In this document: one piece after another, positions 30,623 through 41,465 of the stretch
Layout of the letters: each line of letters opens with the position of its first letter
How positions within the stretch are numbered: the first letter of the stretch is position 1
From: Bisbaumannia pacifica
Lineage (GTDB): Bacteria > Pseudomonadota > Gammaproteobacteria > Pseudomonadales > Halomonadaceae
DNA: 64,000 nt
Assembly (NCBI RefSeq): GCF_007989625.1
Contig: NZ_BJUK01000013.1
Span: 1 to 64,000, forward strand
Direction of reading: 5' to 3'
The notes under the pieces: generated by a model
Databases searched by the model: none
Told to the model about the DNA's origin: nothing
Seen by the model: only the letters and a program-made list of their open reading frames with translations
Made by a program: the position numbers and the translations under genes

Positions 30623-32410
30623 ATGATCGACTTCTCCTCGCTCGCCGTGCGCCGGCGCCAGCGCTGGCGCCAGGTGCGGGATCGCCTGGCGACTCTGCTG
30701 ATCAGCGCCTGCGGCATCGGTGTGATCGTCGCCGTGCTGGCCATCGGCGTCTTCCTGGTGATGGCCGCCTGGCCGCTCTTCTCCGCCCCACGCGTGACCG
30801 CCGAGTCGGCCTCCCCTGGCGTCGAGGTGGCCTACCCCCTGCAGGCGCCGTTGCCCGCCGGGCTCGAGGCCTGGCTGCGGGAGCAGCGGCTGGAGCGACC
30901 GCCGCGAGCCCTGGACGAGCGACTCTGGCTGGCCGAGGCGCATCGCCTGGCCAGGATCGACCTGGCGGGGGAGGCGCCGACGCTGGTGGCGCGGTTGCCG
31001 GTGGTGGCCCCCGAGCGGCGCATCAGCGCGGTGGCGAGCCTGGCCGGGGGGCGCAGCCTGATCATCGCCGACGACGCCGGTGGCCTGCGCCGCTGGCTCG
31101 TCGAGGAGCGCCCCCCTTGGCTGCGCCTGGCCAAGACCTATCGTGACCGGGGAACGCCCATCGAGGCCCTCTGGGTGCGCCCCGGGTCGCGCCAGTTCCT
31201 GGTCCGGGACGCCGCGGGGCTGAGCCTCTACGACGCCCTGGCCGGGGAGCGCTGGCGCGGCGAGCTCCCCGCCGGCGAGGCCCTGGGCTTCGATGGCGAG
31301 GGGCACCTGCTATGGCGAGGCGAGGGCGTCGTCCGGCGCCTGGCCATCGAGGCGCCCCATGCCGAGATTGACTGGCGGACGCTCTGGCTGCCGCAGCCCT
31401 ACGAGGGCCATGCCGCCCCCCAGCAACGCTGGCAGAGCGCCGGCGAGGGCAGCCTGGACGAGCCCAAGTACGGTCTGACCCCGCTGGCCTGGGGCACCCT
31501 CAAGGCGGCGGCCTATGCCCTGCTGTTCGCCGTGCCCCTGGCCCTGGGGGCGGCGGTCTTCAGCGCCTGCTACCTGCCGCGGCGACTGCGCCATCGCCTC
31601 AAGCCGACTCTGGAGTTGATGGAGGCGCTGCCCGGGGTGGTGATCGGCTTTATCGCCGGCCTGGTGCTGGCGCCCTTCGTCGAGCGCCATCTGGCCGGTA
31701 GCCTGGCGCTGATCGTGCTGTTGCCGCTGGCGATGCTGCTGGCCGGAGGGCTGTGGGCCTGGCTGCCCACGGCGCTGCGCCGCCACCTGCCCCTGGGCTG
31801 GGCGGGGCTCTGGCTGATGCCCTGGCTGGCGCTGTGGGTGGCCCTGGCGCTATGGGCCTCGCCCTGGCTGGAGGCGGCCTGGTTCGGCGGCGATCTGCGC
31901 GGCTGGCTGGCGGCCTCCCTGGGGCTCGACGTCGAGCAGCGCAACGCCCTGATCGTCGGCCTGGCCATGGGCTTCGCGGTAATTCCTTCCATTTTCGCCC
32001 TGGCCGAGGATGCCCTCTCCGGGGTGCCGGCGAGCCTCGGCGAGGGCGCCCAGGCCCTGGGCGCCACCCGCTGGCAGACCCTGTGGAAGGTGCTGCTGCC
32101 CGCCGCTGGGCCGGGGGTCTTCTCGGCGGTGATGATCGGCGCCGGACGCGCCGTGGGCGAGACCATGATCGTGCTGATGGCCACCGGCAATACCGCCTTG
32201 ATGAGCGTCAATCCCCTGGAGGGCCTGCGCTCCTTTGCCGCCAACCTGGCCATCGAACTGCCCGAGGCGGTACCCGGCGGCACCCACTATCGGGTACTGC
32301 TGCTCAGCGCCCTGCTGCTGTTCCTCTTCACCTTCGTCGTCAATACCCTGGCGGAGCTGGTCCGGCGGCGCCTCAAGCGACGCTATCGGCGCCTGGGGGC
32401 GGGACGATGA
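30623..32410 (+). CDS. pstC: Phosphate ABC transporter permease PstC, long form
   Basis: Inner-membrane channel subunit of the Pst importer. At 595 residues it is far longer than E. coli PstC (319): after the first membrane helix (about 25-48) there is a periplasmic stretch of over 200 residues before the permease core. The core has the EAA-type loop SLGEGAQALGATRWQTLWKVLLPAAGPG and GRAVGETMIVLMATGN. Long PstC/PstA forms are known in Pseudomonas and relatives. Its stop overlaps the pstA start (ATGA). Expression is probably PhoB-controlled through the PHO box 60 bases upstream. Confidence 0.93.
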   Translation: MIDFSSLAVRRRQRWRQVRDRLATLLISACGIGVIVAVLAIGVFLVMAAWPLFSAPRVTAESASPGVEVAYPLQAPLPAGLEAWLREQRLERPPRALDERLWLAEAHRLARIDLAGEAPTLVARLPVVAPERRISAVASLAGGRSLIIADDAGGLRRWLVEERPPWLRLAKTYRDRGTPIEALWVRPGSRQFLVRDAAGLSLYDALAGERWRGELPAGEALGFDGEGHLLWRGEGVVRRLAIEAPHAEIDWRTLWLPQPYEGHAAPQQRWQSAGEGSLDEPKYGLTPLAWGTLKAAAYALLFAVPLALGAAVFSACYLPRRLRHRLKPTLELMEALPGVVIGFIAGLVLAPFVERHLAGSLALIVLLPLAMLLAGGLWAWLPTALRRHLPLGWAGLWLMPWLALWVALALWASPWLEAAWFGGDLRGWLAASLGLDVEQRNALIVGLAMGFAVIPSIFALAEDALSGVPASLGEGAQALGATRWQTLWKVLLPAAGPGVFSAVMIGAGRAVGETMIVLMATGNTALMSVNPLEGLRSFAANLAIELPEAVPGGTHYRVLLLSALLLFLFTFVVNTLAELVRRRLKRRYRRLGAGR

Positions 32411-33969
32411 GACTCCCGACGATGCGCCGTGCCGGGCGACCCCGGGGCGAGGGGCCCTGGCCCTGGCTGGCCGCCGGCAGCCTGGCCCTGTCGCTGCTGA
32501 TGCTGGCGGCCCTCTTGCTGCTGCTGGCGGGGCGCGGCCTGGGGCATTTCTGGCCGGCGCCGGTGGTGCTGGTGACCCTCGATGACGGGCACCAGCTGGC
32601 CGGTCAGCCGGTGCGCGAGGAGCGCCGGCGTACCCTGGAGGGGCACTGGGTGCGCGAGCGTCTCTACCGGGTCGGCAACCGCGACCTGGACGGCGAGGCC
32701 TGGCGCTGGGTCGAGGTCGGGCGCATCGTCGCCGAGGAGACCCCCGAGGCGTGGGCGGTGATCGAGCGTCGGCGCTGGGGCGAGCTGATCGTGCGTCCCC
32801 TGGCCCTGGAGGAGGCGGGACGGCGACTGACGGAGGCGCCGCTATGGTCGGCCTTCGAGGCCCGCCTGGAACGGGGCCGGGCGCTGGCCGAGGAGCGCGA
32901 TGCCCTGCGCGAGGAGGTGATCGCGCCGCTGGCGCGGCGCCTGGCGGCGGGCCATGACGACGCCGCGGCCCGCGAGCGGTTGGTCGCGGCCCAAGCGCGG
33001 GTCGCCGAACTGCAGGCGGCCATGGCACGGGATGTCCTGGTGGTGGAGAGCGCCGCCGGCGAGCGCCTGAGCGTGCCCCTGGCCGAGATAACGGCCGCCT
33101 GGCGGCCCAATGCCATGTCGCCGGCGGAGAAACTGCTGGCCTGGGGAAGCAACCTCTGGCACTTCCTCAGCGAGGGGCCCGAGGCCGCCAATAGCGCCGG
33201 CGGAGTCTGGCCGGCGATCTTCGGCACCGTGCTGATGGTGCTGCTGATGTCGCTGCTGGTGACCCCCTTCGGGGTGCTGGCGGCGGTCTATCTGCACGAG
33301 GTGGCCCCCCAGGGACGGCTGACCGGCTGGGTGCGTATCGCGGTGCGCAACCTGGCCGGGGTGCCCTCCATCGTCTACGGCGTCTTCGGCCTCGGGGTCT
33401 TCGTCTATGGGCTCGGCGGGCGCCTCGATGCGTGGTTCTTCGCCGAGACCTTGCCGTCGCCCACCTTCGGTACCGGGGGCCTGCTGTGGGCCTCCCTGAC
33501 CCTGGCCCTGCTGACCCTGCCGGTGGTCATCGTGGCCACCGAGGAGGGGCTGGCGCGCATCCCCGATCAGCAGCGCGAGGCGGCCCTGGCGCTCGGCGCC
33601 ACCCGCGCCGAGATGCTGCGCCGGGTGGTGCTGCCCATGGCCCTGCCGGCGATGCTCACCGGGGTGATCCTGGCCATCGCCCGGGCCGCCGGCGAGGTGG
33701 CGCCCTTGATGCTGGTGGGGGTGGCCAAGCTGGCGCCCCAGGTGCCGGTGGACGGGGACTTCCCCTACCTGCACCTGGAGCGGAAATTCATGCATCTGGG
33801 CTACCATGTCTTCGATGTCGGTTTTCATGGCGGTGACGTGGAGGCGGCCCTGCCGCTGGTCTATGCCACGGCGCTGCTGCTGGTGGGAGTGATCCTGGTG
33901 CTTAACCTGACTGCAATATTGCTGCGGCATCATCTGAGGGCGCGGCATGCGGCGCCGGGGACCCGATGA
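32407..33969 (+). CDS. pstA: Phosphate ABC transporter permease PstA, long form
   Basis: Second Pst channel subunit. ATG 32407 overlaps the pstC stop; 520 residues against about 296 in E. coli. One membrane helix near the N-terminus is followed by about 220 periplasmic residues that include a probable coiled coil ([20 protein letters not shown]... to [12 protein letters not shown]), then the permease core with [22 protein letters not shown] and [21 protein letters not shown]. The C-terminal stop overlaps pstB (ATGA). The extra domain matches the one in PstC, so the two probably pair. Confidence 0.93.
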   Translation: MRLPTMRRAGRPRGEGPWPWLAAGSLALSLLMLAALLLLLAGRGLGHFWPAPVVLVTLDDGHQLAGQPVREERRRTLEGHWVRERLYRVGNRDLDGEAWRWVEVGRIVAEETPEAWAVIERRRWGELIVRPLALEEAGRRLTEAPLWSAFEARLERGRALAEERDALREEVIAPLARRLAAGHDDAAARERLVAAQARVAELQAAMARDVLVVESAAGERLSVPLAEITAAWRPNAMSPAEKLLAWGSNLWHFLSEGPEAANSAGGVWPAIFGTVLMVLLMSLLVTPFGVLAAVYLHEVAPQGRLTGWVRIAVRNLAGVPSIVYGVFGLGVFVYGLGGRLDAWFFAETLPSPTFGTGGLLWASLTLALLTLPVVIVATEEGLARIPDQQREAALALGATRAEMLRRVVLPMALPAMLTGVILAIARAAGEVAPLMLVGVAKLAPQVPVDGDFPYLHLERKFMHLGYHVFDVGFHGGDVEAALPLVYATALLLVGVILVLNLTAILLRHHLRARHAAPGTR

Positions 33970-34799
33970 GTCGAGCCATGTCCGAGACACTGCTTTCCCG
34001 GGCGGCCGGGGAGACCCGCTCGGCGATCATCGAGATCCCGGCGGCCCAGGGCTGTCTGGAGATCGATGACCTCTCCCTGCGCTATGGCGAGCAGCCGGCG
34101 CTCAGGGGCTTGTCGCTGCGGGTACCGCGACACAGCGTCACCGCCTTTATCGGCCCCTCGGGCTGTGGCAAGTCGACCCTGCTGCGGGTCCTCAATCGGC
34201 TGCATGATCTCAATGACGAGGTCACCCAGAGCGGCCGGGTGCTGCTGGAGGGGGAGGATATCCACGGGCCGGGGGTGGCGGTGGCGCAGCTGCGCCGCCG
34301 GGTGGGGATGGTCTTCCAGACCCCCAACCCCTTCCCCATGTCGATCTACGAGAACGTGGCCTTCGGGCTGCGACTCCAGGCGCCGCTGAAAAAGCGCCGC
34401 CGCGACGAGATCATCGAGTGGGCGCTGGTCTCCGCGGCCCTCTGGGACGAGGTCAAGGATCGCCTCCACGACTCCGCCTGGACCCTCTCGGGAGGGCAGC
34501 AGCAGCGCCTGGTGATCGCCCGGACCCTGGCGGTGCAGCCCGAGGTGCTGCTGCTCGACGAGCCCGCTTCGGCCCTGGACCCGATCTCCTCGCTGAAGAT
34601 CGAGGAGCTGATCCGCAACCTCAAGTCGCGGCTCTCGGTGATCCTGGTCACCCACAACATGCAGCAGGCGGCCCGGGTCTCCGACTACACCGCCTTCCTG
34701 GAGGGCGGCGAACTGGTGGAGTATGCCGCCACCGATGACCTGTTCACCAATCCGCGGCTGACCCGCACCGAAGACTACATCACCGGCCGGATGAGCTGA
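33966..34799 (+). CDS. pstB: Phosphate ABC transporter ATPase PstB
   Basis: ATPase of the Pst importer and part of the PhoR signalling complex. 277 residues: Walker [14 protein letters not shown]-loop [20 protein letters not shown] (the PstB signature), ABC signature [13 protein letters not shown], Walker [13 protein letters not shown] and the H-loop [18 protein letters not shown]. Start overlaps the pstA stop by four bases. Followed 23 bases later by phoU. Confidence 0.97.
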   Translation: MSRAMSETLLSRAAGETRSAIIEIPAAQGCLEIDDLSLRYGEQPALRGLSLRVPRHSVTAFIGPSGCGKSTLLRVLNRLHDLNDEVTQSGRVLLEGEDIHGPGVAVAQLRRRVGMVFQTPNPFPMSIYENVAFGLRLQAPLKKRRRDEIIEWALVSAALWDEVKDRLHDSAWTLSGGQQQRLVIARTLAVQPEVLLLDEPASALDPISSLKIEELIRNLKSRLSVILVTHNMQQAARVSDYTAFLEGGELVEYAATDDLFTNPRLTRTEDYITGRMS

Positions 34800-34822
34800 T
34801 CCGGCGGCTTCAGGAGAGTCCC

Positions 34823-35551
34823 ATGGACATCACCAGCGATACCCATAGCCAGCATATTTCCCGCCAGTTCAACCAGGAGCTCGAGGAGCTCAAGACCCAC
34901 CTGATGGCCATGGGTGGCCTGGTGGAGCAGCAGATCCAGGAGGCGGTGAGTGCCCTGCTGGACGGCGACAGCCGCCTCGCCGAGCGGGTGCGCGACAACG
35001 ACAAGGCGGTCAACGACATGCAGTTGAAGATCGACGACGAGTGCACCCGGGTGCTGGCGCGTCGTCAGCCGGCCGCCTCCGACCTGCGCCTGGTGCTGGC
35101 GGTGATCCGCGCCACCTCCGACCTGGAGCGCATCGGCGACGAGGCCAGCAAGATCGCCCGCAATGCCCTGGCATTGATCGAGTCCAGCCAGAACGCCAAG
35201 GGCATGGTGGAGGTGCGCCATATCAGCGAGCACGTGCGCAAGATGCTGCGTGACGCCCTGACCGCCTTCGCGCGCTTCGATATCGAGCTGGCCCTGGAGG
35301 TGGTGCGCGAGGACGACTCGGTGGACAGCGAGTATGCCAGCGCCATGCGCTCGCTGATGACCTTTATGATGGAGGATCCCCGCTCCATCTCCTCGGTGCT
35401 CAGCGTGATGTGGATCCTGCGTGCCCTGGAGCGTATCGGCGATCATGCCGACAACCTGGCGGAATACGTGGTCTATCTGGTCAAGGGGCTGGATATCCGC
35501 CATGTCGACCCCGAAAAGCTGGACGAGGCCGCCATCAAGCGTCAGGACTGA
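34823..35551 (+). CDS. phoU: Phosphate signalling regulator PhoU
   Basis: Cytoplasmic helical protein that links Pst transporter state to inhibition of PhoR. 242 residues with two PhoU repeats: GGLVEQQIQEAVSALLDGD / AVIRATSDLERIGDEASKIAR and the second copy ending LRALERIGDHADNLAEYVVYLVKG, each with the metal-binding E..xxD pattern. CAGGAGAG precedes the start. Last gene of the pst operon; an intrinsic terminator follows. Confidence 0.96.
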   Translation: MDITSDTHSQHISRQFNQELEELKTHLMAMGGLVEQQIQEAVSALLDGDSRLAERVRDNDKAVNDMQLKIDDECTRVLARRQPAASDLRLVLAVIRATSDLERIGDEASKIARNALALIESSQNAKGMVEVRHISEHVRKMLRDALTAFARFDIELALEVVREDDSVDSEYASAMRSLMTFMMEDPRSISSVLSVMWILRALERIGDHADNLAEYVVYLVKGLDIRHVDPEKLDEAAIKRQD

Positions 35552-35588
35552 TTGGGGCTTGACCGCCGGGGCGCGAGCCCCTCCAATG

Positions 35589-35626
35589 CAGCGACCGCCG
35601 CGACTGCCGGCGGTCGCTGTCGTTTT
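35589..35626 (+). terminator. Intrinsic terminator after phoU
   Basis: CAGCGACCGCCG (35589-35600) pairs perfectly with CGGCGGTCGCTG (35608-35619) around a seven-base loop, followed by TCGTTTT. It separates pst-phoU from cysZ. Confidence 0.88.
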
Positions 35627-35641
35627 GAGGAGAGATACCCC

Positions 35642-36373
35642 ATGCTCGATGCCCTGACCGCGGTGCTGCGTGGCACCCGCCTGGTATTCCGTCCCGGCCT
35701 GCGCCGCTACGTGTTCATGCCCATCGCCATCAACCTGGTGGTCTATGCGCTGCTGCTGCGCTATGTGCTGAGCCATTTCGGCGGCTGGCTGGATGGCTGG
35801 ATGGCGATAGTGCCGGCCTGGCTCGACTGGCTGAGCTGGTTGATCTGGCCGCTGTTCCTGATCAGTCTGGTGGTGATGGTCTTCTTTACCTTTACCCTGG
35901 TGACCCACCTGATCGCCGCGCCCTTCTATGGCTTCCTCGCCGCCAGGGTGGAGGTGCTGACCACCGGCCGCGAACCCCTGGACGATCGCGGCCTGCTGCG
36001 CACCGCGGTGGATGCCCTGGGCCGTGAACTGGTCAAGCTGGCCTATATCCTGCCGCGCATGGCGCTGCTCTTCCTGATCGGCTGGATTCCCGGCCTCAAC
36101 CTGTTCGCGCCCCTGCTCTGGGCGCTCTTCTCCGCCTGGATCATGGCCATCACCTACCTGGATTACCCCATGGACAACAACCAGGTGAGCTTCGCCGAGA
36201 TGCGCCGGCGCCTGGCACGGCGCCGCTGGCCGACCCTCACCTACGGCGGCTGGGTCACCCTGATCACCTGGATTCCCCTGGCCAACCTGATCCTGCTGCC
36301 CGGCGCCGTGGCCGGCGCGGTGCTGATGTGGGACGCCCACTACCGCGGCTTGACGATGCCGCGCCAGGCGTAA
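35642..36373 (+). CDS. cysZ: Sulfate transporter CysZ (EI24 family)
   Basis: Inner-membrane sulfate permease linked to cysteine synthesis in E. coli. ATG 35642 follows GAGGAGAG and gives 243 residues; the in-frame stretch from 35552 to here overlaps the phoU terminator. Hydrophobic segments lie at about 20-50, 60-90, 150-185 and 205-230. CysZ-type motifs are FRPGLRRYVFMPIAINL, LIAAPFYGFLAARVE and LDYPMDNN. It is convergent with phoR: the two stop codons are directly adjacent with no gap. Confidence 0.88.
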   Translation: MLDALTAVLRGTRLVFRPGLRRYVFMPIAINLVVYALLLRYVLSHFGGWLDGWMAIVPAWLDWLSWLIWPLFLISLVVMVFFTFTLVTHLIAAPFYGFLAARVEVLTTGREPLDDRGLLRTAVDALGRELVKLAYILPRMALLFLIGWIPGLNLFAPLLWALFSAWIMAITYLDYPMDNNQVSFAEMRRRLARRRWPTLTYGGWVTLITWIPLANLILLPGAVAGAVLMWDAHYRGLTMPRQA

Positions 36374-37699
36374 TCAGGAAGCGTTGGCCTCGGCCGGGGT
36401 GGGCAGCAGCCGCTCGGCGGGGAAGTGGCACGAGAAGCGGGCCCCCTCGCCGGGATGGGAGTCGATCTCCAGGCGGGCGTCGTGGCGCAGCAGCACATGC
36501 TTGACGATGGCCAGGCCCAGGCCGGTGCCGCCGGTGGCGGTGCTGCGCCCCTTGTCGACCCGGTAGAAGCGCTCGGTGAGGCGCGGCAGATGCACCGGGT
36601 CGATGCCCTCGCCGTCATCCTCCACCTCCAGGCAGGCGCCCTCCGCGGTGAGGCGCCAGCGTAGGGTGATCTGCGCCCCCTCGCCGGCGTAACGCACCGC
36701 ATTGAAGACCAGGTTGGAGAGGGCGCTACGCAGCTCCTGGGCATTGCCCAGCAGCCGCTCCGTCGCCTGGGCCTCCACCGTAAGCTGGTGCGCTCCTCCG
36801 GAGAGGGCCTCGCCGTCGCGGCGTACCGCCGCCATCAGCTCGCCGAGGTCCACCGCTTCGGCGGGTTCCCGATGCTGCTCGTTCTCCAGGCGAGACAGCA
36901 GCAGCAGGTCTTCCACCAGGGTCTGCATGCGGGTGGCCTGCTGCTGCATCTGCCCCAGGCCCCGGGCGAAGCGCGGCGGCAGCAGGTCGGCATGGTCGGC
37001 GTAGGTCTCCAGGTAGCCGGTCATCACCGTCAGGGGGGTGCGCAGCTCGTGGGAGACATTGGCCACGAAGTCGCGGCGCATCATCTCCAGGCGGTGCAGG
37101 CGCGAGATATCCCGCGCCATCAGCAGGCGTTCGTTGTCGCCATAGAGGGTGATCTGGAACTGCAGGATCAGGTCTTCGCGCAGCGGCGAGGGCAGGGTCA
37201 GGGGCTCCTGGTAGTCGCGGGCATTGAAGTAGCCGATAAAGCGCGGGTCGCGCAGCAGGTTGGTGATGTGCTGGCCGCGGTCATGGGAGGCCTTGAGGCC
37301 CAGCATGCGCTCGGCGGCGCTGTTCCACCACTCCAGGTCGCCGTGGGAGTCGAGCATCACCACGCTGTCGGTCATCGCCTCGGAGGAGTCCTGGATGCGC
37401 TTGAGGGTATCGCGCAGGCGGCGTTGGGTGAGGCGCTGGCCCTTCTGGTACTTGTAGAGGCGATCGAAGAGCTCCCCCCACAGGCCGCTGGCGGCGGGGG
37501 GCTCGTCCTGGGGGTGCTCGCTCAGCCAGCGATGCAGGGCGCGCAACTGCCAGAGCTGGCGTCCCAGGCCCAGGGCCAGCCCCAGGGCCAGGCCGGCGGC
37601 GGGATGCCCCAGGGGCCAGCCCAGCAGGCCGAAGCCTACGATCAACAGGCCGAGTCGCCAGAGTTCGCGATGCCAGTTATGCACGGACGGGCTCCGCAT
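36374..37699 (-). CDS. phoR: Phosphate regulon sensor kinase PhoR
   Basis: Membrane histidine kinase that phosphorylates PhoB when phosphate is scarce. 441 residues: two close N-terminal membrane helices (about 14-50), a PAS domain (about 100-200, DSVVMLDSHGDLEWWN), the H-box FVANVSHELRTPL with His217, the N-box LSNLVFNAVRY, and the G-boxes VEDDGEGID and GTGLGLAIVKHVL. Downstream of phoB on the minus strand with an 81-base gap, so they are co-transcribed. The lack of a large periplasmic domain is normal, since PhoR senses through Pst-PhoU. Confidence 0.96.
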   Translation of the reverse strand: MRSPSVHNWHRELWRLGLLIVGFGLLGWPLGHPAAGLALGLALGLGRQLWQLRALHRWLSEHPQDEPPAASGLWGELFDRLYKYQKGQRLTQRRLRDTLKRIQDSSEAMTDSVVMLDSHGDLEWWNSAAERMLGLKASHDRGQHITNLLRDPRFIGYFNARDYQEPLTLPSPLREDLILQFQITLYGDNERLLMARDISRLHRLEMMRRDFVANVSHELRTPLTVMTGYLETYADHADLLPPRFARGLGQMQQQATRMQTLVEDLLLLSRLENEQHREPAEAVDLGELMAAVRRDGEALSGGAHQLTVEAQATERLLGNAQELRSALSNLVFNAVRYAGEGAQITLRWRLTAEGACLEVEDDGEGIDPVHLPRLTERFYRVDKGRSTATGGTGLGLAIVKHVLLRHDARLEIDSHPGEGARFSCHFPAERLLPTPAEANAS

Positions 37700-37780
37700 C
37701 GGAGGTTCAGGGGGCGGTGGTCAGCACCGCTTTTGGCATCAGAATACTAGGCTTCGACGGAAAAGTCGGTGGCCCAGCTT

Positions 37781-38470
<690 letters not shown>

Positions 38471-38505
38471 CTTGGGCCTCGGCTGGCTATGACGGTGTGA
38501 TGACG

Positions 38506-38539
38506 ATTAGAGCCTGACAATATGACAGTGCCATGACAA
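38506..38539 (-). promoter_or_regulatory. PHO box and promoter of phoB-phoR
   Basis: Read on the minus strand, TTGTCAT-GGCA-CTGTCAT (38539 down to 38522) is a near-perfect PhoB site, and TCTAAT (38511-38506) lies ten bases after it as the -10. The phoB ATG is at 38470. Confidence 0.88.
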
Positions 38540-38605
38540 CGCGAGTTTGTCTCGGGGCTACCGGATCCCGCTTCGTCTCGGCCCCTGCGTTCCTCGGCGA
38601 GGTCG

Positions 38606-39487
38606 CTAGCCCTGGGGCCAGAGGCTTAGCGCCAGGCCGGCGAAGAGCACCAGCCCCGACCAGTGGTTGTTGAGGAAGGCCTGGAAGCAGCGCTCCCGGG
38701 AGCGGTCATGGATCAGCGCCTGCTGATGGACGAAGGTGGCCGCCATGGCCGCCAGCCCCAGCCAGAAGAAGCCACCCAGTCCCAGGCCCCAGCCCGCCCA
38801 ACCGAGCAGGCCCAGGGTGGTCAGCTGCAGCAGGCCGATGATCGCCTTGTCGGCGCGACCGAAGAGCACCGCCGTGGACTTGATGCCGATCTTCAGGTCG
38901 TCGTCCCGGTCGACCATGGCGTACTGGGTGTCGTAGGCCACCGTCCAGGCGACATTGGCGGCGAACAGCAGCCAGGCCTCCATCGGGATATGGCCCAGCA
39001 CGGCGCCGAAGGCCATGGGGATGGCCCAGGAGAAGGCGGCGCCCAGGAACAGCTGGGGCAGGTGGGTATAGCGCTTCATAAAGGGGTAGATAAAGGCCAG
39101 CCCCACCCCCACGAAGGCCAGCAGGATGGTAAAGAGGTTGGTGAAGAGCACCAGCACGAAGGACGCCACCACCAGGGCGCCGAACAGCGTCTTGGCTTCC
39201 TTCTCGGTGATCCGCCCCGTGGCCAGGGGACGCTCCTTGGTGCGCTTCACATGGCCGTCCAGGTGGCGATCGGCGAAGTCGTTGATCACGCAGCCGGCGG
39301 CACGCATCAGGTAGACCCCGGCGATGAAGATCAGCAGCAACTTGCGTTCGGGAATGCCCTCGCTGGCCACCCACAGCGCCCAGAGGGTGGGCCACATCAG
39401 CAGCCAGGTGCCGATGGGCCGGTCGAGGCGCATCAGGCGCAGGAAATCGGGCAGGCGGCGCAGGCCGCGGGGCTGGGTCGAGTCCAT
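38606..39487 (-). CDS. ubiA: 4-hydroxybenzoate octaprenyltransferase UbiA
   Basis: Membrane prenyltransferase that joins the polyprenyl tail to 4-hydroxybenzoate in ubiquinone synthesis. ATG 39487 follows AGGAGG and gives 293 residues. The first aspartate-rich motif is [21 protein letters not shown] and the second [22 protein letters not shown]; about eight hydrophobic segments are visible. ubiC, supplying the substrate, lies 62 bases upstream on the same strand, so the pair is likely an operon. Confidence 0.97.
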   Translation of the reverse strand: MDSTQPRGLRRLPDFLRLMRLDRPIGTWLLMWPTLWALWVASEGIPERKLLLIFIAGVYLMRAAGCVINDFADRHLDGHVKRTKERPLATGRITEKEAKTLFGALVVASFVLVLFTNLFTILLAFVGVGLAFIYPFMKRYTHLPQLFLGAAFSWAIPMAFGAVLGHIPMEAWLLFAANVAWTVAYDTQYAMVDRDDDLKIGIKSTAVLFGRADKAIIGLLQLTTLGLLGWAGWGLGLGGFFWLGLAAMAATFVHQQALIHDRSRERCFQAFLNNHWSGLVLFAGLALSLWPQG

Positions 39488-39549
39488 CGTGTCCTCCTGA
39501 AGCGATGGCGCTAATCCTAGCAGCCTATCCGGCCTAAGCCGACAGCCTC

Positions 39550-40095
39550 CTAGCGCGATGGCAGCCCCAGCGCCTCGGCCATCGATGCCAGGAAGTACTC
39601 CTGCACCAGTACCGCGAAGTCGCCGTGGCGGAACACCGAGCGGCGCCCCCAGGGGCCCCGCCCCGGGTGGAAGGGGGCCGGCCGCCGGGTCAGCTCGATG
39701 GGGCCGCGTTCCAGGTCCGGCTGGCGGAACAGCCAGCTGCCCAGGGAGCGCTCGCCCAGGCCGTCCAGGCGCTGGCCACGTAGCTGGGTCAGGGGAGCCA
39801 CCGAGCGGGCCACCACCCAGGGGCGCTCGTCGAGGCACAGGGCGACCTCGCGCAACCAGGCCAGGCGGCGTGGCGCCAGCCCCAGGGCCTGGGCCTCGTC
39901 GCGCCGCGGCACTCCCAGGCGCTGACTCAGCAGGCGTACCCGGAAGGGGCGCGCGTCGCCGGCGGCGGTCAGGCGCTCGGTCAATGAGTCCTGGGACGCC
40001 AGCCACTGCCACCAGGGGGCGCTGATCAAGGGCCTGAAGGCCGCGGCGGGTTGCCAGTGGGGGATGGCGATGGGATGAAGTGGCCTGTCGCGCAC
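39550..40095 (-). CDS. ubiC: Chorismate pyruvate-lyase UbiC
   Basis: Converts chorismate to 4-hydroxybenzoate plus pyruvate, the first committed step of ubiquinone synthesis. 181 residues from GTG 40095, which has GGAG eight bases upstream. Family features are [11 protein letters not shown] near the N-terminus, the central [25 protein letters not shown] and the conserved WGRRSVF...LVQEYFL near the C-terminus. Divergent from the FAD reductase gene, 75 bases away. Confidence 0.92.
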   Translation of the reverse strand: MRDRPLHPIAIPHWQPAAAFRPLISAPWWQWLASQDSLTERLTAAGDARPFRVRLLSQRLGVPRRDEAQALGLAPRRLAWLREVALCLDERPWVVARSVAPLTQLRGQRLDGLGERSLGSWLFRQPDLERGPIELTRRPAPFHPGRGPWGRRSVFRHGDFAVLVQEYFLASMAEALGLPSR

Positions 40096-40170
40096 CGTGC
40101 CGCTCCGGGTCGAGTCAAGGGGCGGCTAGTGTACCATGGGGGCCATTCCCCTCTCGCTGCCAGGAGCCCC

Positions 40171-41331
40171 ATGGACACGCCCCTGATCATCCTCGGAACC
40201 GGTATGGCCGGCTTGGGCCTGGCCCGCCAGTGGCGGGCCAGGAACCCCGACCATCCCTTGACCCTGATCACCGCCGATAGCGGCGATGACTACGCCAAGC
40301 CACTGCTCTCCACCGGCTTCGCCAAGGGCCTGCCCCCGGAGCGGCTGGCCCAGCGCTCGGCCCTCGAGGTGGCCGAGCAACTGGGGGCCGTGGTGCGGAC
40401 TCACACCCGGGTCACCGCCCTCGACCCCGAGGCCCGCTGCCTGTGGATCGGCGAGGAGCGCCTCGACTACGGGCAACTGGTCCTGGCCACCGGCGCCGCG
40501 CCGCGACCGCCCTTCGCCATCCCCGTGGGGCTCGCCGATCGGGTCTTTACCATCAATGACCTGGACGACTATCGCGCCTTTCAGACGGCCCTGGCGGGTC
40601 TCGGCCGCCCGGCCCGGGTGGCGATCATCGGCAGCGGCCTGGTGGGCTGCGAGTTCGCCAACGACCTGCAGGCCGGCGGCCATCGGGTGGCGCTGGTCGC
40701 CCCGGAGCCGGCGCCCCTGGCGCGGCTGCTGCCGGAACACCTGGGGCGAGCCCTGGGCGAGGCCATGGCGGAGGTGGGCATCGCCCTGCATGGGGGGCGC
40801 TCGCTGACGGCGATCGAGGCCGAGGCAGAGGGCATGGCCCTGGGCCTGGATAATGGTCAGTCCCTGACCGCGGACCTGGTGCTGGTGGCCACCGGCCTGG
40901 CGCCGCGGGTCGAGTTGGCCGAGGCGGCGGGGTTGACGACCGGTGTCGAGGGCATCGTCACCGATCGCTACCTGGCGACCTCGGCGGCGGGAGTCTACGC
41001 CCTGGGCGATGCGGCCTGCGTGGCCGGCATCAACGCCATGTATGTGCAGCCGCTGCAGGCGGCCGCCAAGGCATTGGCGGCGACCCTGAGCGGCGCCCCG
41101 ACCCCGGTGAGCTATGGCCCCTGGCCGGTGCTGGTCAAGACGCCGCTGCTGCCGGTGGTGTCGCTGCCGCCCCGAGAGGCGCCGGCGCGCTGGCGTATCG
41201 AGGGAGAAGGACGGGATCTCGCGGCCCTGGCCGAGGATGTAGACGGACGTTTGATGGGTTTCGCGTTGACAGGCGCCGCCGTGAGGCGGAAAGTTGAGCT
41301 GGCGCGAGCCGCACCGCCGTTGCTAGTCTAG
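40171..41331 (+). CDS. FAD-dependent NAD(P)H oxidoreductase, rubredoxin reductase-like
   Basis: Flavoprotein passing electrons from NAD(P)H to a small redox partner, by family usually rubredoxin. 386 residues from ATG 40171 behind CAGGAG: FAD-binding LIILGTGMAGLGLARQWR, ATG motif LVLATGAAPRPP, NAD-binding VAIIGSGLVGCEFANDL, and GVYALGDAA for FAD. Its place next to ubiC-ubiA and upstream of an HU gene mirrors rubB in Pseudomonas, but no rubredoxin gene is beside it here. Substrate specificity is therefore an inference. Confidence 0.87.
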   Translation: MDTPLIILGTGMAGLGLARQWRARNPDHPLTLITADSGDDYAKPLLSTGFAKGLPPERLAQRSALEVAEQLGAVVRTHTRVTALDPEARCLWIGEERLDYGQLVLATGAAPRPPFAIPVGLADRVFTINDLDDYRAFQTALAGLGRPARVAIIGSGLVGCEFANDLQAGGHRVALVAPEPAPLARLLPEHLGRALGEAMAEVGIALHGGRSLTAIEAEAEGMALGLDNGQSLTADLVLVATGLAPRVELAEAAGLTTGVEGIVTDRYLATSAAGVYALGDAACVAGINAMYVQPLQAAAKALAATLSGAPTPVSYGPWPVLVKTPLLPVVSLPPREAPARWRIEGEGRDLAALAEDVDGRLMGFALTGAAVRRKVELARAAPPLLV

Positions 41332-41465
41332 TGACGTTACGCGTGGGGAGGGCTCCCGCCGGCATCCCCGGGGGTTCGCCCCCTTCGGGGCTTCGATGAC
41401 CGTTACCCTTGAAGAACAACGAGAGCGGCGGATGCCGCCTTGCATATCCAAACCAGGAGGGCTGT

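Noticed and set aside
37714-37734. Hairpin with T-run (GCGGTG/CACCGC then TTTT) between phoB and phoR
   Set aside because: The T-run is on the plus strand while both genes are on the minus strand, so it cannot terminate their transcript; likely chance.
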